A stretch of DNA of 64,000 nt from Mycolicibacterium flavescens (GCF_001722335.1 NZ_MIHA01000005.1:124001-188000), one strand, 5' to 3'; counted from the first letter of the stretch, positions 22,561 through 31,734 are shown. Notes: generated by a model not told the origin, from the letters alone. Numbers and translations: made by a program.

Positions 22561-22640
22561 TGCCAGCCTCGGAGCGACAAAGTCGCTCACCTACTACCGG
22601 CCGTCGCAACTTCAGCGACAATGTCGCGCAGAGGCTGGCA
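22561..22640. repeat. 80-bp nested palindrome (three-way-junction-like)
   Basis: A perfect 10-bp outer repeat (TGCCAGCCTC 22561-22570 with GAGGCTGGCA 22631-22640) encloses two smaller hairpins: GAGCGAC-AAA-GTCGCTC (22572-22588) and GCGACA-A-TGTCGC (22615-22627). It lies in the 240-bp gap between two minus-strand genes. It could be a terminator, a structured RNA or a small palindromic mobile element. Confidence 0.65.
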
Positions 22641-22671
22641 CAGAAACAGGTACTACCCCCGGTGCACACGC

Positions 22672-23274
22672 CTACCGCAGCCACTGCCGCACCGCGTGGT
22701 CAACGACGACGGACAAGTCCGTCCCCAACCGCCCCGCCAGCCACTGCTGGGCGAGTTCGGCCATCGCGCCGGTGTACATCGCCGCACCGACTTGCGTCGC
22801 GACCGGATCGGAGTCCGGGTGCAACCGCCCCTCCTCGGTCAACACGCTCTCACGCAGCAGGTCCTGCGTCGCGGCTCGGCGCGCGGCCAGCACCGGGTTG
22901 GACCGGGCGTCGGTGAACAACACGCGCCCACGACGCGGATCCTCCGAACTGAATCCCAGCACCGCCGCGATCCCGGCCCGCGTCCGCGCGCGCAGCGAAT
23001 CCGGCGCCGACGTCATCGCCTCGTCGACCGCCGCGGCCAGCGCGGCACTGACCTCGTCGTAGACCGCCCCGAGTAATTCGTCGGTGTCGGCGAAGCTCTC
23101 GTAGAAGTAGCGGGTGTTCAGCCCGCACGCGCGGCACACCGACCGCACCGACAGCGCCGCTTCCCCACCGTCGCCGAACAACTGGAACGCCGCGTCGATC
23201 AACCGGGCGCGCCGCTCGGCGCGCCGATCCGTCAAAGGCACTCCGGCCCAGCGCGTGGGACTCGACACCCCCAC
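22672..23274 (-). CDS. TetR-family transcriptional regulator
   Basis: This is a 200-residue TetR repressor-type protein. The N-terminal HTH covers about residues 18-60 (LIDAAFQLFGDGGEAALSVR and CGLNTRYFYESFADTDEL). The C-terminal ligand domain resembles TetR subfamilies of mycobacteria. The GTG at 23274 is chosen; frame extension upstream runs through the divergent promoter. It is divergent from a DUF2236 protein gene, and the spacer carries the palindrome TGGTCAC-ATAC-GTGACCA, so it probably represses that gene. Confidence 0.85.
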   Translation of the reverse strand: MGVSSPTRWAGVPLTDRRAERRARLIDAAFQLFGDGGEAALSVRSVCRACGLNTRYFYESFADTDELLGAVYDEVSAALAAAVDEAMTSAPDSLRARTRAGIAAVLGFSSEDPRRGRVLFTDARSNPVLAARRAATQDLLRESVLTEEGRLHPDSDPVATQVGAAMYTGAMAELAQQWLAGRLGTDLSVVVDHAVRQWLR

Positions 23275-23288
23275 AGCGTAGACAAGTC

Positions 23289-23306
23289 TGGTCACATACG
23301 TGACCA
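23289..23306. promoter_or_regulatory. Putative TetR operator over the DUF2236 promoter
   Basis: TGGTCACATACGTGACCA has perfect 7-bp arms around a 4-base centre. A TANNNT -10 element (TATTCT, 23312-23317) follows for the plus-strand gene, so the palindrome covers the -35/spacer region and binding would block transcription. A partial copy (GGTGACAACCGTGACC) follows at 23318-23333. Confidence 0.6.
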
Positions 23307-23354
23307 AAATGTATTCTGGTGACAACCGTGACCAAAGTTCGCGAAAGGGCGACC

Positions 23355-24353
23355 GTGATCCTGCTGCCGCATCAGTTCATCGGCGAGTTCCTCAACCAGC
23401 GCTTCGACAAGGACGTCCGGCGCAACTACTTCAAAGGCATGGAGTTCGCCGCCCCGGTCGGCGACCCCGGCTGGTTCGGGCCCGGCAGCGCGGTCTGGCA
23501 CGTGCACTCGCACATGCAGTCGCTGATCTTCGGTCTGCAGTGCGCGGCGTTCATGGAGCGCCTCGACCCGTCGATCTTCTGGATGGGCATGCACCACTCG
23601 CGGCTGGTCAAGCGCGACGACAATGGCGTCGCCGTCCCGGAGATCGATCCCAAGGGCGCGGTCGTGCGCCTGGGCCACTCGATCGCGTTCTTCATCGGTA
23701 CCGCCTACGGGTCCACCGAGACCGCCGAGCGCCTGGCGCTGACCGTCCGCTCCATGCACCACACCATCAAGGGCACCCGCCCCGACGGCGCCCGCTACGA
23801 CGCCGACGACCCCGACTGGCTGCGCTGGAACTACGCCACCGTGGTGTGGGGCCTGGCCACCGCCCACGAGCTGTACCATCCGAACCCGTTGCGCGGCAAG
23901 AAGATCGATCAGTACTACCGCGAGTTCATCCGCGTCGGCCACGCCCTGGGCGGCACCGACCTGCCCGAGACCAAGGCCGAGGTCGCCGAGTGCCTCGAGT
24001 CGTATCTACCCAAGCTCGCCGTCACCCACGGCACCGCGGTGGCCACCGGACCCGAGCTGCCGATGGCGCAGGCGGCGATCAACTGGGCCATCCGCGACAC
24101 CATGCCGCGCTGGGCCAAGCAGTTGATCCAGCACAAGGACCCCAACATCGTCGAGCGCACCGCCCGCCGCGCGGCCGTGTGGAGCGTCATCAACGGCCTG
24201 CACCTCGCACAGGGCCCGATCCCCGAGTTCCGGCAGGCCCAGGCCCGGGTGAAGTCCGGCACGACGGTCAAGCACACGCTGCCGGCGTACCGTCTGGGTG
24301 ACGACCCCGTGCGCAGCCGCGACGAGGTCGAGCGCGCGTTCGCCGACGCCTGA
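23355..24353 (+). CDS. DUF2236 (MpaB-like oxygenase) family protein
   Basis: This protein has 332 residues from GTG 23355, which has AAAGGG six bases upstream; an in-frame GTG at 23319 would add 12 residues but lies on the promoter. The family resembles the latex-oxygenase/MpaB group, with conserved HVHSHM, GLQCAAFMERLDP and ATAHELYHP that may contribute haem or metal ligands. No membrane segment is evident. It is controlled, by inference, by the divergent TetR. The substrate is unknown; a hydrophobic compound is plausible. Confidence 0.8.
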   Translation: MILLPHQFIGEFLNQRFDKDVRRNYFKGMEFAAPVGDPGWFGPGSAVWHVHSHMQSLIFGLQCAAFMERLDPSIFWMGMHHSRLVKRDDNGVAVPEIDPKGAVVRLGHSIAFFIGTAYGSTETAERLALTVRSMHHTIKGTRPDGARYDADDPDWLRWNYATVVWGLATAHELYHPNPLRGKKIDQYYREFIRVGHALGGTDLPETKAEVAECLESYLPKLAVTHGTAVATGPELPMAQAAINWAIRDTMPRWAKQLIQHKDPNIVERTARRAAVWSVINGLHLAQGPIPEFRQAQARVKSGTTVKHTLPAYRLGDDPVRSRDEVERAFADA

Positions 24354-24426
24354 GCCTGCAGAAATACAGTTTCGGCGCACCGCCGCGATTGGCCGCGACA
24401 CCGTCGACTTTGAGAGACTGCAACCT

Positions 24427-25782
24427 ATGAGTGCCACGCGAAAGACGCAGCACCGCGACATCGCCAGGCTGGACCGGGTCCCGCTTCCGGTCGAGGCCGC
24501 GCGCGTCGGAGCGACGGGTTGGCAGGTCACCCGCACCGGAGCGCGGGTTCTGGGCAACATCACCGGTCGCGGTTCGCTGCAGCAGAAGATCCTCAAGCAG
24601 GTCCCCCAGACGTTCGCCGACCTGGGGCCCACCTACGTCAAGTTCGGCCAGATCATCGCGTCGAGCCCCGGCGCGTTCGGCGAGCAGCTGTCCAAGGAGT
24701 TCCGCGGACTGCTCGACCGGGTGCCGCCGGCCGACGCCAAAGAGGTGCACAAGCTGTTCCTCGAGGAACTCGGTGACGAGCCCTCGAAGCTGTTCAAGAG
24801 CTTCGACACCAGGCCGTTCGCCAGCGCGTCGATCGCGCAGGTGCACTACGCGACGCTGCACAGCGGCGAAGAGGTCGTCGTCAAGATCCAGCGTCCGGGC
24901 ATCCGCAGACGAGTCGCCGCCGACCTGCAGATCCTCAAACGCGGCGCACGCCTGGTCGAATTCGCCAAGCTCGGCCAGCGCCTGTCCGCCCAGGACGTCG
25001 TCGCCGACTTCGCCGACAACCTGGCCGAAGAACTCGACTTCCGGCTCGAGGCGCAGTCGATGGACGCCTGGGTGTCGCACATGCACGCCTCGCCGCTGGG
25101 CAAGAACATCCGGGTGCCGCAGGTCTACTGGGATCTCACCAGCGAGAAGGTCCTGACGATGGAACGCATCCAGGGCACCCGCATCGACGACGTCGCCGCG
25201 ATCCGCAAGAAGGGCTTCGACGGCACCGAACTGGTCAAGGCCCTGCTGTTCAGCGTCTTCGAGGGCGGTCTGCGCCACGGCCTGTTCCACGGCGACCTGC
25301 ACGCCGGCAACCTCTACGTCGACGACGACGGCAAGATCGTGTTCTTCGACTTCGGCATCATGGGCCGCATCGACCCGCGCACCCGCTGGCTCCTGCGCGA
25401 ACTCGTGTATGCGCTGCTGGTCAAGAAGGACCACGCCGCCGCGGGCAAGATCGTCGTGCTGATGGGCGCCGTCGGCACCATGAAGCCCGAGGACGAGGCC
25501 GCCAAGGACCTGGAGAAGTTCGCCACCCCGCTGACCATGTCGACGCTGGGCGACATGAGCTACGCCGAGATCGGCAAGCAACTGTCGACGCTGGCCGAGG
25601 CCTACGACGTCAAGCTGCCGCGTGAGCTTGTCCTGATCGGGAAACAGTTCCTCTACGTCGAGCGTTACATGAAGTTGTTGGCGCCGAAGTGGCAGATGAT
25701 GAACGACCCGCAGCTGACCGGGTACTTTGCCAACTTCATGGTCGAGGTCAGCCGAGAACACAAGGACGAACTGGAGGTCTGA
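24427..25782 (+). CDS. ABC1/UbiB-family atypical kinase
   Basis: This 451-residue protein is equivalent by order to M. tuberculosis Rv0647c. ABC1-kinase hallmarks are all seen: the KxGQ motif (YVKFGQIIASSPGAFG), the Ala-rich nucleotide loop (FASASIAQVHYA), the catalytic Lys in VVVKIQRPG, HGDLHAGNLYV (catalytic Asp/Asn) and FFDFGIMG (metal Asp). UbiB-type proteins act as ATPases in isoprenoid-lipid or quinone metabolism; the mycobacterial substrate is not known. lipG follows after 3 bp. Confidence 0.9.
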   Translation: MSATRKTQHRDIARLDRVPLPVEAARVGATGWQVTRTGARVLGNITGRGSLQQKILKQVPQTFADLGPTYVKFGQIIASSPGAFGEQLSKEFRGLLDRVPPADAKEVHKLFLEELGDEPSKLFKSFDTRPFASASIAQVHYATLHSGEEVVVKIQRPGIRRRVAADLQILKRGARLVEFAKLGQRLSAQDVVADFADNLAEELDFRLEAQSMDAWVSHMHASPLGKNIRVPQVYWDLTSEKVLTMERIQGTRIDDVAAIRKKGFDGTELVKALLFSVFEGGLRHGLFHGDLHAGNLYVDDDGKIVFFDFGIMGRIDPRTRWLLRELVYALLVKKDHAAAGKIVVLMGAVGTMKPEDEAAKDLEKFATPLTMSTLGDMSYAEIGKQLSTLAEAYDVKLPRELVLIGKQFLYVERYMKLLAPKWQMMNDPQLTGYFANFMVEVSREHKDELEV

Positions 25783-25785
25783 GCA

Positions 25786-26691
25786 GTGGATGTGCGGGAA
25801 GGTAAAGCCCCGTCCGGAGATCTGAACATCCACTACGAGGACATCGGCGATCCCGACGCCCCAGCGGTCCTGCTGATCATGGGTCTGGGCGCGCAGCTCG
25901 TGTACTGGCGCGACGGCTTCTGCCAGAAACTCGTCGACCAGGGCTACCGGGTGATCCGCTTCGACAACCGTGACGTCGGCCTGTCCAGCCACCTCGACGG
26001 GCAGCGCACCAAGGGCTCGCAGATCGGCAACATGGTGCGCTCGGTGCTGGGCATCAAGAGCCCGGCGGTCTACACGCTCGAAGACATGGCCGACGACGCC
26101 GCCGCGGTGCTCGACCACCTGAACGTCGACACCGCGCACATCGTCGGCGGGTCGATGGGCGGGATGATCGCGCAGATCTTCGCCGCCCGCCACGCGCGTC
26201 GCACCAAGACGCTGGGCGTCATCTTCTCGTCGAACAACCGCGCCTTCCTGCCGCCGCCCGGCCCGCGCCAACTGCTGGCCGTGGTCACCGGGCCGGCGCC
26301 GGACTCTCCGCGCGAGGTGATCATCGAGAACTCGATCCGGGTCAGCAAGCTGATCGGCAGCCCGGGCTTTCCCGTCGACGACGAGACGCTGCGCGCGGAC
26401 GCCGTCGCGTTCTACGAACGCTCCTACTACCCGCAGGGCATCGCGCGGCAGTTCAACGCGATCACCGGCAGCGGCAGCCTGCTGCACTACAACCGGCAGA
26501 CCACCGCGCCGACGGTGGTGATCCACGGCAAGGCCGACAAGCTGATGCGCCCGTCGGGCGGCATATCGATTGCCAAAGCAATCCCCAACGCGCGGTTGGC
26601 GCTGTTCGACGGCATGGGCCACGAGCTGCCCGAATCGCTGTGGGACGACGTCATTGGCGAATTGAAGAGCAACTTCTCCGCCATCGCGTAA
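25786..26691 (+). CDS. lipG: Alpha/beta hydrolase LipG
   Basis: This 301-residue cytosolic serine hydrolase starts with GTG 3 bp after the ABC1-kinase stop. It has LLIMGLGAQ (oxyanion loop), GGSMGGMIAQ (nucleophile Ser), an acid in the VIHGKADKLMRP segment and a catalytic His in DGMGHELPE. The order ABC1 kinase-LipG-mycolate methyltransferases is as in M. tuberculosis Rv0647c-Rv0646c-mmaA. Esterase or thioesterase activity is a family inference; a link to mycolate modification is suggested by the neighbours. Confidence 0.9.
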   Translation: MDVREGKAPSGDLNIHYEDIGDPDAPAVLLIMGLGAQLVYWRDGFCQKLVDQGYRVIRFDNRDVGLSSHLDGQRTKGSQIGNMVRSVLGIKSPAVYTLEDMADDAAAVLDHLNVDTAHIVGGSMGGMIAQIFAARHARRTKTLGVIFSSNNRAFLPPPGPRQLLAVVTGPAPDSPREVIIENSIRVSKLIGSPGFPVDDETLRADAVAFYERSYYPQGIARQFNAITGSGSLLHYNRQTTAPTVVIHGKADKLMRPSGGISIAKAIPNARLALFDGMGHELPESLWDDVIGELKSNFSAIA

Positions 26692-26807
26692 GAATTTCGC
26701 CGGTTTCTGACTGCCCGGGTAGGGCGTATCGTCGAGCCGAGTGCTTCAGGGCTTGCAGCTGTCATTGGCGACGCCGAGCTACTGATCCGCCCACGAAAGG
26801 CACCGAC

Positions 26808-27677
26808 ATGGCTTCCCGCCGCAATTTGAAACCGCATTTCGACGACGTACAGGCCCACTACGACCTGTCCGACGACTTCTTCCGCCTCTGGCTCGACCCG
26901 TCGCAGACCTACAGCTGCGCGTACTTCGAGCGCGACGACATGACGCTCGAGGAGGCGCAGCAGGCGAAGGTCGACCTGGCGCTCGGCAAGCTGGGTCTGC
27001 AGCCGGGGATGACGCTGCTCGACATCGGCTGCGGCTGGGGTTCGACGCTGCTGCGGGCGCTGGAGCGCTACGACGTCAACGTCATCGGCCTGACGCTCAG
27101 CGAGAACCAGTTCGCGCACGTCCAGGAGCGGTTCGCCGCCAACGACAGCCCGCGGGAGAAGCGGGTGCTGCTGCAGGGCTGGGAGCAGTTCGACGAACCG
27201 GTCGACCGGATCGTGTCGATCGGCGCGTTCGAGCATTTCGGCAAGGACCGCTGGGACGATTTCTTCGCGATGGCGCACCGGGTGCTGCCCGACGACGGCG
27301 TGATGCTGCTGCACACGATCACCGCGCTGACGCTGCCGCAGATGGCCGAGCGCAAGATGCCGCTGACGTTCTCGGTGGCCCGGTTCGTGAAGTTCATCCT
27401 CACCGAGATCTTCCCCGGCGGATATCTGCCGACGATCGAACTGGTCGGTGAGCACGCCGAGAAGGCCGGTTTCACGTTGACCCGCCGCCAGTCGCTGCAA
27501 CCGCACTACGCGCGCACGCTGGACTGCTGGGCCGAGGCGCTCGAGGCGCACCGCGACGAGGCCATCGCCGTGCAGTCCGAAGAGGTCTACGACCGCTACA
27601 TGCACTACCTGACCGGATGCGCGAACGGTTTCCGCGTCGGCTACATTGACGTGAACCAGTTCACGCTGCAGAAATAG
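26808..27677 (+). CDS. mmaA2: Mycolic acid cyclopropane synthase / methyltransferase (MmaA2-like)
   Basis: This 289-residue SAM-dependent enzyme modifies meromycolate chains on the acyl carrier. The SAM-binding motif LLDIGCGWGS, the [11 protein letters not shown]-terminus and the catalytic-site region (VSIGAFEHFGKDRW) are typical. The C-terminal half (LTRRQSLQPHYARTLDCWAE and VGYIDVNQFTLQK) matches my recollection of MmaA2 more closely than MmaA1, CmaA1 or CmaA2. Cyclopropanation of alpha-mycolates is the expected role. The ATG 26808 follows AAAGGCACC. Confidence 0.85.
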   Translation: MASRRNLKPHFDDVQAHYDLSDDFFRLWLDPSQTYSCAYFERDDMTLEEAQQAKVDLALGKLGLQPGMTLLDIGCGWGSTLLRALERYDVNVIGLTLSENQFAHVQERFAANDSPREKRVLLQGWEQFDEPVDRIVSIGAFEHFGKDRWDDFFAMAHRVLPDDGVMLLHTITALTLPQMAERKMPLTFSVARFVKFILTEIFPGGYLPTIELVGEHAEKAGFTLTRRQSLQPHYARTLDCWAEALEAHRDEAIAVQSEEVYDRYMHYLTGCANGFRVGYIDVNQFTLQK

Positions 27678-27905
27678 GCGTTGACAGCCCATTCCCCGCC
27701 TGGTCAAACAGCGGCCGGCCGGGGAAGTCCGCACGTTTCGGGGGCGTACTGGAAGTCGAGGCACACGCGTCGGGTAAAGACCGCCGGAGTGGCGAACCCG
27801 CGAATTAGGGTCAAGCTCTGAGCGACGGCTAGGGTGTACGACCAGACCATCAGGTGACGAACCGTGAGCGGCTCGCGTCATTGGGAAAGGCCAATCAGGG
27901 GAAAT

Positions 27906-28802
27906 ATGTCTGACAACTCCACCGGCACGAAAGACCTGCGGCCCCACTTCGAGGACATCCAGGCGCACTACGACCTTTCCGACGACTTCTTCGGCGTGTT
28001 CCAGGATCCGACTCGCAAGTACAGCTGCGCGTACTTCACCGGTCCGGACGTCACGCTGTCGGAGGCACAGATCGCCAACGTCGACCAGCACCTCGACAAG
28101 CTCGACCTCAAGCCCGGCATGACGCTGCTCGAGGTCGGCTGCGGCTGGGGTTTGACGCTGCAGCGCGCGATGGAGAAGTACGACGTCAACGTCATCGGCC
28201 TGACGCTGAGCAAGAACCAGCAGGCCTACTGCAACGAGCTGCTGGGCAAGGTCGACACCGAGCGCACGTTCGACGTCCGGTTGGAGGGTTGGGAGCAGTT
28301 CCACTCCCCCGTCGACCGCATTGTGTCGATCGAGGCGTTCGAGCACTTCGGTTTCGAGCGCTACGACGACTTCTTCAAGACCTGCTACGACATCCTGCCC
28401 GAGGACGGCCGGATGACCATTCAGAGCAGCGTCGGCTACCACCCGTACGACCTGGCCGCGCGCGGTAAGAAGCTGACCTTCGAGATGGCCCGCTTCATCA
28501 AGTTCATGATCACCGAGATCTTCCCGGGTGGGCGGCTGCCGACCACGCAGATGATGATCGAGCACGGCGAGAAGGCCGGCTTCCAGGTGCCCGAGGCGAT
28601 CTCGCTGCGCAACCACTACATCAAGACGCTCGGTATCTGGGCCGACCGCCTCGAGCGCAACAAGGACGCCGCGATCGCGGCCACCGACGAGGAGAATTAC
28701 CACCGCTACATGCGGTACCTCAAGGGCTGCCAGTACTACTTCATCGACGAGGGCATCGACGTCAGCCTGGTCACCTACCTGAAGCCGGCCATCGCCGCCT
28801 GA
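27906..28802 (+). CDS. mmaA4: Hydroxymycolate synthase (MmaA4/Hma-like)
   Basis: This 298-residue mycolate methyltransferase is of the MmaA4 type, which makes the hydroxy intermediate that leads to oxygenated mycolates. Diagnostic strings are [48 protein letters not shown] and the end [13 protein letters not shown] 228-bp gap separates it from mmaA2, so it probably has its own promoter. No MmaA3-like O-methyltransferase is next to it, which argues against methoxymycolates being made from this locus. It converges with the next gene with a 2-bp gap. Confidence 0.88.
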   Translation: MSDNSTGTKDLRPHFEDIQAHYDLSDDFFGVFQDPTRKYSCAYFTGPDVTLSEAQIANVDQHLDKLDLKPGMTLLEVGCGWGLTLQRAMEKYDVNVIGLTLSKNQQAYCNELLGKVDTERTFDVRLEGWEQFHSPVDRIVSIEAFEHFGFERYDDFFKTCYDILPEDGRMTIQSSVGYHPYDLAARGKKLTFEMARFIKFMITEIFPGGRLPTTQMMIEHGEKAGFQVPEAISLRNHYIKTLGIWADRLERNKDAAIAATDEENYHRYMRYLKGCQYYFIDEGIDVSLVTYLKPAIAA

Positions 28803-28804
28803 CG

Positions 28805-30361
28805 TTAGGCCGCCGCTTTGTCGGCGGGGTCCGTGTCGGCGGTGTCGTCAGCGCCGGCGTCGTCGGCCTTTGTGTCAACGTCGTTCGTGTCGACGTCGTC
28901 CTCGGCGCCGATGTCTTCGGTGTCGTTGTCCGTGACGTCCTCGTCCTCGACGCCCTCGGGATCGGTGATGACATCGTCCCCGACTTCCTCGTCCCCGACT
29001 TCCTCGTCCACGACCTCGTCGTCCACGGCCTCGTCGTCCTCAGTACCGTCGACGTCGTCGTCCTTGGCGCCGTCGTCGCCGGTCAGCCCGTCGTCCTTCA
29101 CGCCGTCATCGGTACCCTCGTCGACGCTCTCCGGCACGGGTTCGGGCTTCGGCGGCTCGCCGGTGATCTCGGCGGAGCGGCCGGAGCGCTGCGACGACGT
29201 GGCCGCCAGCGTCTCGACCTCCTCGGCCGGAATGGCGATCGTCGCGCCGCCGTTGATGGCGTCCGAAATGCCTTGCACCACAGCCACAGCCAGGTCGACG
29301 CCGACCTTGAGCCAGTTGGTGGTCGGGCTGAACGGCAAGATCGACAGCCAGCGGGTCTGGCCGGGGTCGCCGCTCCAGTTGTAGGCCAGGTCGATGAGCA
29401 CCTTGGCCGCCGGGCTGGTCAGGTCGACGAGCGGTTTGACGAACGGGCGCAGCGGTTCGGGCACCGCCGACATGATCAGGTTCATCATCGGCAGGCTCTT
29501 GGCCGGGATCATGTAGTACTTGTTGTCGAATTCGTCGACGCGGCAGTACGCGCCGGGGCACCCGGAGGCGAGGATGTCGGCCAGCTCCGTGTCGTCGTAC
29601 CCGTAGGCCATCGGATCGTTGGGGCCTTTGCCGTTCGGCGTCAGGTAGTAGCCGTGCACGTTGTCGAACGCCGCGAACGCGTTGAACAACGCCAGCGGGT
29701 TGCCCCAGTACAGCGGCGCGTACATCACCGGGTCGTACTGGAAGCCGATGGTCGTCATCTCCACACCGAGGTCGGTCGGCGTCGCGGGCCCGAAGGTGAT
29801 GTTGAGGAACGGGATCGTCGGCAGGAAACCCAGCCGGGTGAACAGCCCGCCGTCGGGGTTGTAGGCGTTGCCGATCATCACCACCGAGTTGATCTTGTCG
29901 AGCAGGTCGGGGTTGTCCTTGGCGATGCGCCGCAGCGTGTTCGACACCACCGCGCCGCCCTGTGAGTAGCCGAAGAGGGTGAACCCCTCGGGGTCTTCCA
30001 TGGTGTCCAGCGCGGTGTAGAGGTGGTCGACGCCGATGCCCACCGAGGTGTTCCAGGTCTCGCAGCGCCCGGGTTCGCACCAGCCGGGGAAGATGACCAG
30101 CGGGAAAAACGATGCGGGATAGTTGATTCCGTCGAGCACGCACGTCGCGTCGTCGCAGTTGGAGAACGGTGCGATATACCGGGTCTGCGCGTTCTGCTTG
30201 AACTTGTCGACCACGTTCGCGTCCGGGGTTCCGGTGCCGGGCACGATCAGCGCGGTGGCCGCCAGGCTCACTGCCGACAGCAGCGCCGCGACGACGCCCA
30301 GCACCGCGGTGCTCAGCAGGCTCAGGAAGAAAAGTACGATCACGCGACCCGCTTTACGCAT
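28805..30361 (-). CDS. PE-PPE-domain alpha/beta hydrolase with acidic C-terminal tail
   Basis: This 518-residue membrane-anchored or secreted protein has an N-terminal signal/anchor at residues 8-36 (VIVLFFLSLLSTAVLG). A PE-PPE serine hydrolase domain follows: LIVPGTGTPD, the nucleophile in LFGYSQGGAV, and late Asp/His (HGYYLTPNG region). Residues 400-518 form an extremely acidic Asp/Glu/Val tail with VVDEEVGDEEVGDD-like repeats. Family members hydrolyse acyl esters; some make trehalose lipids. No PE or PPE helix precedes the domain. Unlike the hydrolases at 4.6-8.2 kb the acidic region is C-terminal. Confidence 0.85.
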   Translation of the reverse strand: MRKAGRVIVLFFLSLLSTAVLGVVAALLSAVSLAATALIVPGTGTPDANVVDKFKQNAQTRYIAPFSNCDDATCVLDGINYPASFFPLVIFPGWCEPGRCETWNTSVGIGVDHLYTALDTMEDPEGFTLFGYSQGGAVVSNTLRRIAKDNPDLLDKINSVVMIGNAYNPDGGLFTRLGFLPTIPFLNITFGPATPTDLGVEMTTIGFQYDPVMYAPLYWGNPLALFNAFAAFDNVHGYYLTPNGKGPNDPMAYGYDDTELADILASGCPGAYCRVDEFDNKYYMIPAKSLPMMNLIMSAVPEPLRPFVKPLVDLTSPAAKVLIDLAYNWSGDPGQTRWLSILPFSPTTNWLKVGVDLAVAVVQGISDAINGGATIAIPAEEVETLAATSSQRSGRSAEITGEPPKPEPVPESVDEGTDDGVKDDGLTGDDGAKDDDVDGTEDDEAVDDEVVDEEVGDEEVGDDVITDPEGVEDEDVTDNDTEDIGAEDDVDTNDVDTKADDAGADDTADTDPADKAAA

Positions 30362-30420
30362 GGGTCAACTGTCACACATCGAGCGAGATCGGACGCGTCA
30401 TTCTGACCGAATTCAAAGCA

Positions 30421-31371
30421 GTGGCGCGACGGATCGCGACGACGCTGGCGGTGGTGGCGCTGGTCCTCGCGGCGGTCGCGTTCGCGGTGCGGTTCGTGCC
30501 GATCGTCAACCGCCCGCTGCTGGTGATCGCCGCGCTCGCGCCGTACCTGATGCTCGGCGCGCCGGTCGCGGTGCTGGTGTTCGCGGCGCTGCGACGTTGG
30601 GGCGCAACGCTGTTGGCGGTCGCGCTGACCGCCGCCGTCGTCGCCGTCCAGGCGCCCTTATATAGCGCCGACGACGCACCGGCCGGGGTGACGGTGCGGT
30701 TCGCGTCGGTGAACCTGCGGTACGGCGAAGCGGATGCGACGGCCGTCGTCACCCTGGCCCGCGAGCAGGTCGACGTGCTCGCGGTGCAGGAGCTCACCCC
30801 GCAGTTGGCCGAGAACCTTGCCGAACTCGGCGCGGATTTCCCGTTCCAGGTTCTGCAGCCGCGCGACGGGCCGGCCGGGGTCGGCATCTGGAGCCGCTAC
30901 CCGATGCGGGCCGGCACGTCTTTCGACGAGTTCTGGCTCGGCCTGCTCACCGCGCGGGTGCGGATACCGGGCGCGGCGGCGGAGACGACGGTCGTCACCA
31001 CCCACCTGTCGGCGCCGTGGCCCGACCCGTTCGAGGGCTGGCGGCAGGACGTGACGCGGCTGCCGACCGTGCTGCAGCAGATCGCCGCCGACGCCCCCGG
31101 CGCGGTGCTGGTGGCGGGCGACCTGAACAGCACACCGGACATGCGCGAGTTCCGCGCGCTGCTGCGCGACGGCTACCACGACGCGGCCGAGCAGGCCGGT
31201 GCCGGCCTGACCCGTACACATCCCGCCGACATAGCGGTGCCGCCGGTGTTCGCCGTCGACCACATCCTCACCCGCGACGCCACGGCAACTTCCGTGCGCA
31301 CGGTGGCCGTTCCCGGATCGGATCACCGCGCGCTGATCGCCGAGATCGTCCTGCCCGAGCTTCTTGCATAG
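30421..31371 (+). CDS. Membrane-anchored endonuclease/exonuclease/phosphatase protein
   Basis: This 316-residue protein starts at GTG 30421. Two or three helices occupy residues 5-82, then an EEP domain follows: ASVNLRYGEAD, LAVQELTPQ (catalytic Glu), TTHLSAPWPDPF, VAGDLNSTPDM (Asp/Asn), DHILTRD and GSDHRALIAEI (His). The topology places the catalytic domain outside the membrane, where it might act on phospholipid or nucleic acid. It is divergent from the PE-PPE hydrolase, and the 59-bp spacer must hold both promoters. Confidence 0.85.
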   Translation: MARRIATTLAVVALVLAAVAFAVRFVPIVNRPLLVIAALAPYLMLGAPVAVLVFAALRRWGATLLAVALTAAVVAVQAPLYSADDAPAGVTVRFASVNLRYGEADATAVVTLAREQVDVLAVQELTPQLAENLAELGADFPFQVLQPRDGPAGVGIWSRYPMRAGTSFDEFWLGLLTARVRIPGAAAETTVVTTHLSAPWPDPFEGWRQDVTRLPTVLQQIAADAPGAVLVAGDLNSTPDMREFRALLRDGYHDAAEQAGAGLTRTHPADIAVPPVFAVDHILTRDATATSVRTVAVPGSDHRALIAEIVLPELLA

Positions 31372-31443
31372 GGAAGAAGTCGGTCGTGGAATGTAGGGAA
31401 ACACCGGATTCCGTTTCGTTGACAAATGGCTACCGTCTGTCAT

Positions 31444-31734
31444 GTGGAGAGCAGTCAAGCGTGCTATCTGGCGGAGTGGTATCTGCCGGAGTTGAGCGAG
31501 CAGTCGGTCGACGACATCGTCGCCCGCCTCGACGAGGCCGCTGAGACCGCCACCGGCGAGGGCACTCCCGTGCGGCTGCTGGTCACGCTGTCCGTACCGT
31601 CCGACGAAGTGCTCTATGGAGTGTTCGGCGCCGACAACCCGGAGATCGTCGTGCGCACCTGCCGTGCCGCCGGGGCACCGCATCAACGGCTTTCCGCGCA
31701 CGTGGGCACCCGCATCCGGCAGTGCCGCCACTGA
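31444..31734 (+). CDS. Small conserved hypothetical, probably leaderless
   Basis: This is a 96-residue soluble protein (MESSQACYLAEWYLPELSEQ...) with a ferredoxin-like alternation of strands and helices, loosely like DUF4242 proteins. A TANNNT -10 (TACCGT, 31431-31436) sits seven bases before the GTG, the normal layout of a leaderless mycobacterial mRNA; an ATG at 31426 would overlap that promoter. It precedes a large LuxR-type regulator. The function is unknown. Confidence 0.65.
   Translation: MESSQACYLAEWYLPELSEQSVDDIVARLDEAAETATGEGTPVRLLVTLSVPSDEVLYGVFGADNPEIVVRTCRAAGAPHQRLSAHVGTRIRQCRH

Noticed and set aside
24268..28703. Two long antisense frames (784 and 738 residues) across ABC1 kinase, lipG and mmaA genes
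   Set aside because: The plus-strand genes are recognisable family members with full motifs; the antisense products are Asp/Val/Arg-rich shadows.
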